A DNA stretch of 17,693 nucleotides from CAYONM01 sp964405325 (GTDB taxonomy: Bacteria; Planctomycetota; UBA11346): positions 1 to 17,693 of the forward strand of contig CAYONM010000056.1 in assembly GCA_964405325.1 (NCBI GenBank). The letters are read 5' to 3'. How positions within the stretch are numbered: the stretch's first letter is position 1; the number at the start of each line of letters is the position of its first letter. The notes below the pieces were generated by a model. The model ran no database searches. It was not told where the DNA came from and was given only the letters and a program-made list of their open reading frames with translations. A program made the position numbers and the translations under genes. Below are positions 1-7,021 of the stretch, piece after piece.

Positions 1-65
1 TCGGGGTCCGAGGGGCTTGCCCCTAGAAGAAAGAGCGAAAACCGGGCGGCGCCCGATTTGTTTAC
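1..65. repeat. Intergenic repeat, family 2, partial copy
   Basis: These 65 bases match 6831-6930 once a 35-bp internal duplication in that copy is removed. The first 24 bases are identical, and both copies end in the same ATTTGTTTAC. The copy is cut by the window edge, so it may begin further left with the inverted repeat seen at 6776-6832. I see no coding potential. An ORF can be drawn from base 58, but it consists only of translated repeat. Confidence 0.7.
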
Positions 66-76
66 AATGACGCTTT

Positions 77-132
77 CCTCAGAGGGGGCGCTGCCCCCTC
101 TGAGGGACCCGTCAAAAAAGACGGGTCCCTCA
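77..132. terminator. Two overlapping hairpins, possible bidirectional terminator
   Basis: Hairpin 1 pairs 77-89 with 93-105, 13 bp with a 3-base loop. Hairpin 2 pairs 101-113 with 120-132, 13 bp with a loop of six A. They share bases 101-105, so both cannot form fully at once. They lie about 220 bp beyond the stop of the minus-strand HD-GYP gene. No classical T-tract follows either stem, so a terminator role is inferred. The rest of 1-350 holds only the repeat copies listed separately. Confidence 0.45.
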
Positions 133-166
133 GAGGTCGAATTCGGGTGGAACCAGGCGAAGCGAG

Positions 167-320
167 CGAGCGCGTCCAAGCGCGAGACCGGCCGACCGAG
201 GGATGGTTTTTCGGCGAAAATGGCGCGTAGCGCCGCCGAAAAACGCTCGCGCAGCGAGCGAATCCCGACCGAGGCCGAGGGGGTGTGCGACGGACGTCGC
301 GAGGGGGCGAAGCCCCCTTT
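167..320. repeat. Composite structured intergenic repeat, family 1, copy 1
   Basis: This copy aligns with 3818-3970. A core of 46 bases (216-261 against 3867-3912) has 43 identities. It contains nested hairpins: 207-216 with 234-243, enclosing GGCGC/GCGCC; CGCTCGC/GCGAGCG at 244-260 with a 3-base loop; and GGGGGC/GCCCCC at 303-317. Its right end is about 30 bp from the stop codon of the minus-strand HD-GYP gene, so it would be transcribed as that gene's 3' flank. It is not protein-coding in any convincing frame. Confidence 0.75.
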
Positions 321-350
321 GAGGGAAGCGTCTAAAAAGGCCCGGCAGCG

Positions 351-1925
351 CTATTCCAGATCCAACTGCTCGGGCCCCAGAAATTCCCGGGCATACCGCA
401 ACCAGACCTTCTGCTCGACAAAGACCTGGTGGATATCGGGATCGACATGGCCGCTGTCGGCCATCTTGCCCAGAATACTCAGCGCCCGTGACACCGGCAT
501 CGCCGGTTTGTAGGGCCGGTCGGCAGCAGTGAGCGCTTCAAACACATCGGCAATACCCATCACCCGTGCCGGTACGCTCATCTGCTCGCGGGTCAGCCCC
601 TTGGGATAGCCGCTACCGTCCATTTTCTCGTGGTGACCGCAGGCATATTCCGGCACCGCTTCCAGATGCCGAGGATAGGGCAGGGACTCCAACATACGCA
701 CCGTCGCATCCATATGACCGTTGATGATGCTGCGTTCATGCGCGGTCAGGGTCCCCTTGCTGATGCTCAAGTGCTCCTGTTCCTCGTCGTCCAACACGGG
801 CTTATCGACGCCATCGATATCACACCAACGGGCACTGCCGATGGCCCGGACCCGATACCGCTCCTGCTCGGGCATGAACTCGCCTCCGCGATTCACTCGA
901 CGCAGAAATGCCAGATCAGTCCGCAGACTCTGCACCGTCTCGTCACGCACGCGCGCCAGCTTGGCCTCATCGCCACCGGCAAGCCGGCCACGCAGGTAGG
1001 TGATTTCGGCATCTCGCTCCAGCACCGCGAAACGGGTCGCGATCAGACCGATACGATCGTACAGGCCGTCCAACTTGGTCGCCTTGTCCATCACCCAGTC
1101 GGGCACGGTCAACTTGCCGCAATCGTGCAGCCACCCCGCGATATGCAGGGCATAGCGCTCCTGTTCACTCATGCAGAAGTCAGCCAAAGGCCCCTGCGCA
1201 CACTGGCTGCAGGCATCGGCCAGCAACATGGTCAGGGCCGGCACCCGGCGGCAGTGACCACCAGTATAGGGCGATTTATCGTCGATCGCTTGCGCAATCA
1301 GTTTGATCAGTGCCTCAAACAATTCGCGCAGTTCATCGATCAGCTGATTGCGGGTCAGAGCGGTGGCCGCCTGGGAAGCCAGGCTTTCCGCCAAGCGCTG
1401 CTGCCAGTCGGCAAAGGGCAGCACCCGACCCGCCTCGCCCAGGGCATTGATCAGCTGCAACACACCGATGATCTCGCCCTCGTGATTCTTCATCGGCACG
1501 GTCAGGAAACTCTGGCTGTGATAGCCCGTACGCTCGTCAAAAGCGCGGGTGCCGGAAAAATCGAAACCTTCGGCGTGGTAGGCATCGGGGATGTTGATGG
1601 TGACGTCGCGTAACACCGCCTGGGCCACCACCGAGGCCATGTTGGGCTGCCCGTCGGGCAACTCCAAGCCAACCGCAGGAAACTCGATGGGGCTCCCGGT
1701 GGAGCCACCCATCGCGATGCCTAGAGAATCGGTACGGATGATTTCGAAACGCAACTTCCGATCAGCGGTGACCGAATACACCGTACCACCATCACAACGG
1801 ATGATCTCCTTGGCGGCCAGCAGGATGCGTTCAAGCAGACGCTGCTGATCCGCCTCGGAGGACAAGGCGATACCGATATCGCTCAGTCGCTCGACAATAT
1901 CGAGCTGTCCATCCCCCTGGTGCAT
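351..1925 (-). CDS. GAF and HD-GYP domain cyclic-di-GMP phosphodiesterase
   Basis: This is a predicted cytoplasmic enzyme that hydrolyses cyclic-di-GMP under control of an N-terminal GAF sensor. The GAF domain spans about residues 10-190 of this 524-residue reading. The HD-GYP domain follows, with His in TGGHCRR (about 223), the HD pair in WLHDCGKL (267-268), HHEKMDGSGYP (431-441) and the metal-site Asp in ADVFEALTAADRP (about 460). All signature residues are present, so activity is expected. Roughly 110 residues are inserted between the HD motif and the GYP half. I chose the ATG at 1925 because a GGAGGGG-type Shine-Dalgarno lies just upstream. Earlier in-frame ATGs at 1940 and 1949 are possible. 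It is probably the second gene of an operon with the transglutaminase-like gene. Confidence 0.88.
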   Translation of the reverse strand: MHQGDGQLDIVERLSDIGIALSSEADQQRLLERILLAAKEIIRCDGGTVYSVTADRKLRFEIIRTDSLGIAMGGSTGSPIEFPAVGLELPDGQPNMASVVAQAVLRDVTINIPDAYHAEGFDFSGTRAFDERTGYHSQSFLTVPMKNHEGEIIGVLQLINALGEAGRVLPFADWQQRLAESLASQAATALTRNQLIDELRELFEALIKLIAQAIDDKSPYTGGHCRRVPALTMLLADACSQCAQGPLADFCMSEQERYALHIAGWLHDCGKLTVPDWVMDKATKLDGLYDRIGLIATRFAVLERDAEITYLRGRLAGGDEAKLARVRDETVQSLRTDLAFLRRVNRGGEFMPEQERYRVRAIGSARWCDIDGVDKPVLDDEEQEHLSISKGTLTAHERSIINGHMDATVRMLESLPYPRHLEAVPEYACGHHEKMDGSGYPKGLTREQMSVPARVMGIADVFEALTAADRPYKPAMPVSRALSILGKMADSGHVDPDIHQVFVEQKVWLRYAREFLGPEQLDLE

Positions 1926-1989
1926 CTGAGGCCCCTCCATCAGGACCATACCCGACGGCCGGGCTCGGCTCCAGTCGCAATCGAGCGCT

Positions 1990-3690
1990 TCAATGCGCCA
2001 GCTGGTCGATCAGTCGCCGCAGTTCCAGATAGGAATCGGCCCACTCGTTGAATCGCTTCTTCGGGAACTGCGTCTCCGCCATGTCGTCCAACACCTGCCA
2101 GGCGCGTTGCTGGATACGCTCATCGCGCTGCCGGCATTCGTCCACCACCTGATGCACCAATGGCAGGATCAAGGCCCCTTCCCGGCAATTCTCGACCAGG
2201 GCCTGGGCGGCAAGATTGACGGCCTGAGCCGCGTCGCCAGCAGCGAACAGCTCGCGGCTGCGCGCCTCGGCCAACTGCAGCTGCAGATCCGGCCGCCCGT
2301 CATACAGCCGACTCACCTGGGCATAGATCTGCTGCCGCTGCCTGGTCTGATCGGCCGAGATGCCCTGCAGGATCTGACCCAGAAACGCGAAGCTGAGATC
2401 CGGATGCGCCCGCAAACGTGACAACATGGTTTTCCAATGCCGACTGATCTCGCGCTGCGCCAGATTGCCGGCGATGAAATGCCGACCGATCAGCTGCCAG
2501 ACGTCGGCGCAGTAGATACTTTCCCGCAGCGCCAATTCAGCCAGACGCAACGAATGCCCTGGCTCGGATTCGAAGCAACCAGCGCTCATCCGGGCCAGAC
2601 TGCTGGCAGCGACATATTGGTTGTAGTCCTGCACCGCGCCATCAAGCATCAGCAGGAGCTCGCGATCGGTGACCACAACGCGTCGCTGGGGATCGAAGGC
2701 GGTCCCCGTCCAATAATTGTCGAAATTATAGCGCCCGGTATCGCGCAAGGTGGGCCGGCCGCCCAGATCCAGGTAGGCGGTCCAGGCATGACCACCGCCA
2801 TAGCGATTATCGCCACGCATCTTCAAGGCCGGAATGCCGAATTGTTTCATTACCCGCGAGCAGACATGCGCCTGATCGACGCAGACCCCACCGATCTGCG
2901 GATCCAGCAGGTTGTCCAGGGTGTAGGGCCGGCGTCCCAAGCGTGGTTTATGCTTTTCCCATTTATCGTCGTCGTAATCCACCATCTGGTAGAGCTTCGG
3001 CAGGTTTCGCCCCTGCCGGCCCAGGTGCTGCCAGACCCAGGCCCGTTCGGACGCTGGCAGATCCAGATCGACCACATGCACCAACAGGGGCCAAGGCAAT
3101 CGCGTCAGATCGGCCTGCAACTTCCGTTGCTTCGACGCTTCGACGAGGAAATCGAAAATTTCGAATTCCTGATCGGGCATCGGCGGCCACTGTTCTTCGG
3201 CCACCGCCCAGATCAGGAAATACCGGCTGCTGAACACCGCATCCGGTGAGTCCATCACCACGGCCCAGGCAATGCCGAGATGGTAATACTGTTCCAGAGC
3301 GTCGGGACGCTGGCGGCGCAGGCGGTCGAAGATGTCGATGACATTGGCGGCATCGTCATGCACCGGATCGATCGCCAACCAGAAGGCCTGCCGGATCGGT
3401 GTGTGCTCCTGCAACCAGGCCAGCAACTCATCCGGCACCATGTCAGCTTGGTGATAGAAGTCCTCGATACGATCAACCAAGCCCTGCACCAAGCTGGCGG
3501 CCTGCGGCCGGCGCTGCAGCTGCTTCCGCGCCGCCTCGTCCAGACTGGGAATGGGATCGCGACGGAAGCTCTCCGGGATCTCGTGTCGCCGATAACGGTT
3601 GTCGGGCAGGTACTCGTATACGATGCCCGGGCCGATGGCTTGTTCCGCGACCAAGGAAAACGACAGCAACAGCAAGAGCAACACCGGCAT
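1990..3690 (-). CDS. Secreted transglutaminase-like cysteine protein
   Basis: A likely exported protein of about 566 residues with a central transglutaminase-like (papain-fold) domain. The N-terminus is a hydrophobic signal-like stretch, MPVLLLLLLSFSLVAEQA, without the usual basic residues. The putative nucleophile is Cys in GGVCVDQAHVC (about residue 270) and the His is in GGGHAWTAYLD (about 301). The third residue may be Asp in RYNFDNYW (about 324). The C-terminal third is helical and TPR-like. The family includes peptidases and cross-linking enzymes, and the substrate cannot be read from sequence. A GTG at 3711 is an alternative start, and neither start has a strong ribosome site. The gene ends 64 bp before the HD-GYP start. 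Confidence 0.72.
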   Translation of the reverse strand: MPVLLLLLLSFSLVAEQAIGPGIVYEYLPDNRYRRHEIPESFRRDPIPSLDEAARKQLQRRPQAASLVQGLVDRIEDFYHQADMVPDELLAWLQEHTPIRQAFWLAIDPVHDDAANVIDIFDRLRRQRPDALEQYYHLGIAWAVVMDSPDAVFSSRYFLIWAVAEEQWPPMPDQEFEIFDFLVEASKQRKLQADLTRLPWPLLVHVVDLDLPASERAWVWQHLGRQGRNLPKLYQMVDYDDDKWEKHKPRLGRRPYTLDNLLDPQIGGVCVDQAHVCSRVMKQFGIPALKMRGDNRYGGGHAWTAYLDLGGRPTLRDTGRYNFDNYWTGTAFDPQRRVVVTDRELLLMLDGAVQDYNQYVAASSLARMSAGCFESEPGHSLRLAELALRESIYCADVWQLIGRHFIAGNLAQREISRHWKTMLSRLRAHPDLSFAFLGQILQGISADQTRQRQQIYAQVSRLYDGRPDLQLQLAEARSRELFAAGDAAQAVNLAAQALVENCREGALILPLVHQVVDECRQRDERIQQRAWQVLDDMAETQFPKKRFNEWADSYLELRRLIDQLAH

Positions 3691-3752
3691 GCCCGGATTA
3701 GAACCGGACACCGGCCGCTGTCGAGATGGCCGCTAGCGACGTGCTGAACATG

Positions 3753-3812
3753 GTCCGACCGAGGCCGTGGGGCTGTGCGATGAAGTCGCGAGGGGGCAAC
3801 GCCCCCTCTGTT
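3753..3812. repeat. Repeat family 1, half unit
   Basis: This 60-bp block matches 3914-3973 with 3 mismatches and is related to about 264-320. It holds the GGGGGC/GCCCCC-type hairpin. It is the right half of the composite unit without the left half beside it, so the family is modular. It lies just upstream of the transglutaminase-like gene, which is read leftwards. Confidence 0.8.
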
Positions 3813-3817
3813 CCAGC

Positions 3818-3973
3818 CGAGTGCGCCCAAGCGCGAGGCCGGCCGACCGAGGACCGGTGTTGCGGCGATCATGGCGCGAAGCGCCGCCGAAAAACGCTCG
3901 CGCAGCGAGCGAGGTCCGATCGAGGCCGTGGGGCTGTGCGATAAAGTCGCGAGGGGGCAACGCCCCTTCTGTT
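3818..3973. repeat. Composite structured intergenic repeat, family 1, copy 2
   Basis: This is a full composite unit like 167-320, with the TGGCGCGAAGCGCCG hairpin, CGCTCGC/GCGAGCG at about 3896-3912, and the 60-bp module at 3914-3973. Its last bases overlap the TAA stop of the minus-strand lipoprotein gene (3972-3974). As in copy 1, the element sits directly at a gene's 3' end in the same orientation. A role in 3'-end formation or mRNA stability is inferred, not shown. Confidence 0.8.
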
Positions 3974-4232
3974 AATAACCGTACAAATGCAGCTGATCCG
4001 GCTCCACCTGGGTGCGACCAACCGCGCGCTGGGTCGGTAGCTTGGGGCCAGAACCCGTGGCGACGGGTCGATCTTCGCCCACGGCCGGCGACTGCCGAGG
4101 CAGCTGCTGGTGCTCGGCCGAAAAGCGCAGCTGCCGACTGGTGGGAAGGTGATGACTGCGGTAGTAGGCCGCTCGGGAATCGGAGCAGCTGCAGACGAAA
4201 CCGAGAAGCAGGAGTGCCAGCAGGATACGCAT
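3972..4232 (-). CDS. Small putative lipoprotein
   Basis: An 86-residue product starting MRILLALLLLGFVCSCSDS. The charged start, hydrophobic core and VCSC lipobox suggest lipidation at Cys16 and attachment to a membrane. The rest is polar, rich in Gln, Arg and Pro, with no recognised domain, and it ends in LHLYGY. I chose the ATG at 4232 because it gives a proper signal sequence. Upstream extension to 4319 is open but adds a non-signal-like stretch. No clear Shine-Dalgarno is visible. It diverges from the DUF21 operon. The function is unknown, and it could be a chance ORF, though the signal peptide argues otherwise. Confidence 0.55.
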   Translation of the reverse strand: MRILLALLLLGFVCSCSDSRAAYYRSHHLPTSRQLRFSAEHQQLPRQSPAVGEDRPVATGSGPKLPTQRAVGRTQVEPDQLHLYGY

Positions 4233-4348
4233 GGGCGGCAGTGTGAACCACTGGGGAGTTGGCCACAACGACCGGCCCCGACGGACCGGCCGGCTGTGTG
4301 GGACGCAGCTTGGACGCACCTCGGATTGCCAAGGGCCCGAGGCCGGGC

Positions 4349-5611
4349 ATGGTACCGCCGATGACCGGTGATCTGGTGGCCCCCTTGGGTATGGCGATGC
4401 TCATCGCCGCGTCCGGCTTGGTCTCCGGCTCAGAAACGGCGGTATTCAGCCTCCGGCCGCCGGAGATCGAACGGCTGGTGCAATCGGGCACGCGCCTGGG
4501 GCACCTGCTGGGCCGGCTGCTGGGCGAAGTCTCAAGCACTTTGTTGGCCATCCTGCTGTTCAATAATGTGGTGAACATCGCTTATTTCGCGATCGCTGGC
4601 TGGTGGGGCGCGCAGCATACCGGCCTGCACCAATTGGGCATCTATCTGGGCAGCCTGGTGGTGTTGATCACCTTTGGGGAGATCCTGCCCAAGGTCCTGG
4701 CCAGTACCAATCCCACCTGGTTCGCTTCCTTATTGGCACCGCTGCTCTATCTGCTGGTGCTGGTGACAACGCCGGTGTGCCGGGTTATCGAATGGCTGCT
4801 GCCAGGTGTCAGCGACAACAATCCCGGCTTGGCCATGGAGACCATCTCCAACGACGAGTTGAAGCATGTGGTCCAGGAGAGCCACAAAGAGGGCGTGGTC
4901 TCGGAACTGGCTCACGACCGCCTACTGGAAATCATCGATCTCTCGAAAACCCCCGCCTACGAGGTGATGACCCACCGGGTGGATTGCCCAACCGTACATG
5001 AACACGACGACATGGAGGTCGCTCGCAACGCCCTGGTCGGCAACAAGCTGCCGCTGGTGCTGGTGGTGGACCCCCAGGAAGAATGCATCGGCGTGCTGAC
5101 CGCCCAAGACGTGCTGCGCGGCGGCCGCATTGCCAAACGCATGCGGAAACCCCTGTTTCTGCCCGATGGCGCATTGCTGCCGACGGTAATTACCGTGTTC
5201 CAGAACACCGGCGCCACCTTTGCCGTAGTCGTGGACGAATACGGCGGCACCGCCGGCCTGTTGACTCTGGCGCATGTCGGCCAGGCGCTGCTGGGCGCTG
5301 GGCGCAGCGAGGACCTGCCAGAAGTCGCCGAACCTGTACAACTGGATACCGCAACTTGGCGCATTAGTGGTCAGATGCCGCTGGATGCCTGGGAGGAACT
5401 GATCGACGAACAAGACCTCAGCGGCTGCACCACCATTGGCGGTTTCATCACCCGCTCCATCGGGAGCGTCCCCGAACACGGCGATCGGCTGCTGTATCGC
5501 AATCTACAATTCGAGGTGGCCGAAGTCGCCGGCCACCGCATCGCTTCCCTGGTGGTCAAACAATTGCCCGCCGAAGAAGCGCGCCGCCTGTCGCGGGAGC
5601 ATCGCCGATGA
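4349..5611 (+). CDS. CNNM/CorC-type membrane protein (DUF21, CBS pair, CorC_HlyC domain)
   Basis: A 420-residue inner-membrane protein of the CNNM/CorC family, whose members are linked to Mg2+ and Co2+ efflux or resistance. The N-terminal DUF21 domain carries SGSETAVFSL (about 26-35), FNNVVNIAYF and FGEILPKVLA (about 109-118) between membrane segments. A CBS pair follows (about 205-315) with the family motif VVVDEYGGTAG. The C-terminal CorC_HlyC domain starts near TWRISGQMPLDAWEELI (about 336). The ATG at 4349 has GAGG six bases upstream. ATG 4361 is an alternative and ATG 4259 is less likely. It overlaps the next gene by 4 bp (ATGA), so the two are probably translationally coupled. Earlier names for such genes, haemolysin C or TlyC, should not be taken as function. 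Confidence 0.9.
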   Translation: MVPPMTGDLVAPLGMAMLIAASGLVSGSETAVFSLRPPEIERLVQSGTRLGHLLGRLLGEVSSTLLAILLFNNVVNIAYFAIAGWWGAQHTGLHQLGIYLGSLVVLITFGEILPKVLASTNPTWFASLLAPLLYLLVLVTTPVCRVIEWLLPGVSDNNPGLAMETISNDELKHVVQESHKEGVVSELAHDRLLEIIDLSKTPAYEVMTHRVDCPTVHEHDDMEVARNALVGNKLPLVLVVDPQEECIGVLTAQDVLRGGRIAKRMRKPLFLPDGALLPTVITVFQNTGATFAVVVDEYGGTAGLLTLAHVGQALLGAGRSEDLPEVAEPVQLDTATWRISGQMPLDAWEELIDEQDLSGCTTIGGFITRSIGSVPEHGDRLLYRNLQFEVAEVAGHRIASLVVKQLPAEEARRLSREHRR

Positions 5612-6576
5612 TGTTCGCCGATCTGGTCGCCATCCTGGTGTACCTGTTCTTCTCCGCCCTGTTTTCGGGCTCGGAGATCGGGCTGTATTCCGTCAGCCGG
5701 GTCAAATTGCGCTATCAATTGGAACAACAGCATCTGCGCGCCCGGGTTCTGCAGTGGCTGCTGCACCCGCCGGGCCCGACCATCATCACCATTCTGATCG
5801 GCAACAACATCGCCGCGCTGTTGTTGACCACCACCACGGAAAAACTCTTCCACGGCTACGAAGCCTGGAGTGTGCTGATCACGCCGCTGGTCCTGACCCC
5901 GGTGGTGCTGTTGTTCGGCGAATTCCTGCCAAAATACCTGTTCCGTCAAAAAGCCAATCTGCTGATGTATCAGATGGTCTACCTACTGGCTCTAGCGCGC
6001 ATCCTGTGCTGGCTACCGATGACCATTGCCCATCACCTCAGCCGGGCGCTACAACGGCTACTGGGAACGGGCGAGGTGGAACTGTGGGAACCACACACCA
6101 GCCGCACCAATCTGCGCAATTTTCTCAATGCCGAGGCCTCCGGACATTCGCTGACCCCGGTACAGAAACAACTGATCAACCGGGTCATGGCCCTGGAGCG
6201 CCTGGACTGCACCTACTACAAGGTTTCCAAACCCCTGCATACCTTGGCCACTCTGGACAGCGGCGCCACCGTCGCCGCCGCCCGCAATGGCCTGGAAGCG
6301 CCGTATTTCACCCGCTATCTGATCACTGACCACCAGGACGCCCAACCGACTGGCTATATCAGCGCCGCCACCCTGGCCACCGCCGACGGCCGCGGCAGCA
6401 TCGCCGAACTGGCACAACCGCTGCCCATTTTGCCGCGCACCACTTCTTTGGCAGTAGCCCTGGAGCGCATGCACCAGCTCGGTGCCGATCTGGCCCTCCT
6501 GACCGACAGCGACGGCCGCACCAGTGACGTCCTGTTTCGCAACGACTGCCTGCGGGTGCTGGTGCGGATGGAATAA
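5608..6576 (+). CDS. Second DUF21/CNNM membrane protein, shorter paralogue
   Basis: A 322-residue inner-membrane protein with the same DUF21 core as its upstream neighbour: FSGSEIGLYSVS near the N-terminus, LIGNNIAALLL, and FGEFLPKYLF in the third membrane region. The CBS region is degenerate. It lacks the VDEYGGTAG signature and the C-terminal CorC_HlyC domain of the first protein, ending soon after DVLFRNDCLRVLVRME. The two may form a hetero-oligomer, since CNNM/CorC proteins dimerise; that pairing is inferred. It starts at ATG 5608 inside the upstream stop (ATG 5611 also possible). No clear terminator follows directly. The next candidate is the inverted repeat at 6776-6832. Confidence 0.87.
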   Translation: MMFADLVAILVYLFFSALFSGSEIGLYSVSRVKLRYQLEQQHLRARVLQWLLHPPGPTIITILIGNNIAALLLTTTTEKLFHGYEAWSVLITPLVLTPVVLLFGEFLPKYLFRQKANLLMYQMVYLLALARILCWLPMTIAHHLSRALQRLLGTGEVELWEPHTSRTNLRNFLNAEASGHSLTPVQKQLINRVMALERLDCTYYKVSKPLHTLATLDSGATVAAARNGLEAPYFTRYLITDHQDAQPTGYISAATLATADGRGSIAELAQPLPILPRTTSLAVALERMHQLGADLALLTDSDGRTSDVLFRNDCLRVLVRME

Positions 6577-6775
6577 GCACTTCCAGCAGAAAGGGCTTCG
6601 ATCAATCATTTCGCAATATCATTGTCATAAATTGCAAGGCATCGTGCAGGCAAGCCTGGCACCCACCCTGTTCAGCGATAGGCATACGCACTGAGGCAGT
6701 AAAGCCTGGCTCGATTCGCCAAACCTCTGCGCCTTTGCGCCTCTGCGAGAGACTTTTCCCCGTGGGGCCTGAGTA
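6577..6775. other. Non-coding stretch after the DUF21 operon
   Basis: I see no convincing gene between the DUF21 stop and the inverted repeat at 6776. A minus-strand frame across 6602-6946 is open, but it runs through repeat sequence, has no ribosome site and no domain I recognise. The only structured part is the octamer triplet listed separately. Confidence 0.5.
6724..6747. repeat. Three tandem octamers
   Basis: CCTCTGCG, CCTTTGCG and CCTCTGCG lie head to tail, followed by AGAGA. Similar CTCTGCG/CTTTGCG strings are known to me as scattered intergenic repeats in many bacterial genomes; that is recall, not a search. The site lies between convergent genes. Confidence 0.6.
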
Positions 6776-6930
6776 GAAGCTGAGCTCGCAAAAACTTCGA
6801 GAAGAAAAAGTTGTTTTTGCGGGCTCAGCTTCGGGGTCCGAGGGGCTTGCCCCTCGATGTAAGAGCAAAAACCGGGCGCCGACCGATACGATTGAACCCG
6901 TGGGTTCCGGGCGCCGACCGATTTGTTTAC
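6776..6930. repeat. Repeat family 2 with 20-bp inverted repeat and 35-bp internal duplication
   Basis: Arms 6776-6795 and 6813-6832 pair over 20 bp with one mismatch around a 17-base loop. They could act as a bidirectional terminator between the convergent DUF21 and mutarotase-like genes. The adjoining 6831-6930 matches window bases 1-65, plus a 35-bp insertion. The insertion comes from duplication of CCGGGCGCCGACCGAT, at 6872-6887 and 6907-6922. No gene is evident up to 7021. Confidence 0.75.
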
Positions 6931-7021
6931 TGGATAGCAACATCAACGCTGCCGCATCGTGGCAAGTGCAGCCCTGGACACGGAATAGCCGTGCCCATTT
7001 TTCACAACAGCGCTTGATCGT

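Noticed and set aside
58..513. Plus-strand ORF of 151 codons at the left edge
   Set aside because: It is translated repeat sequence that runs into the antisense of the HD-GYP gene. It has no domain and no ribosome site.
630..1613. Long plus-strand ORF of 327 codons opposite the HD-GYP gene
   Set aside because: It is an antisense shadow of a well-supported gene in GC-rich DNA.
1..3973. CRISPR array
   Set aside because: The repeats are long, few, unevenly spaced and internally structured. There are no regular spacers and no cas genes.
3733..4578. Minus-strand ORF of 281 codons
   Set aside because: It crosses both family-1 repeats and gives the same peptide-like string twice because the DNA is repeated. 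It also overlaps the lipoprotein and DUF21 genes.
6602..6946. Minus-strand ORF of 114 codons between convergent genes
   Set aside because: It spans the octamer triplet and the 20-bp inverted repeat and shows no recognisable domain. It is more likely open by chance.
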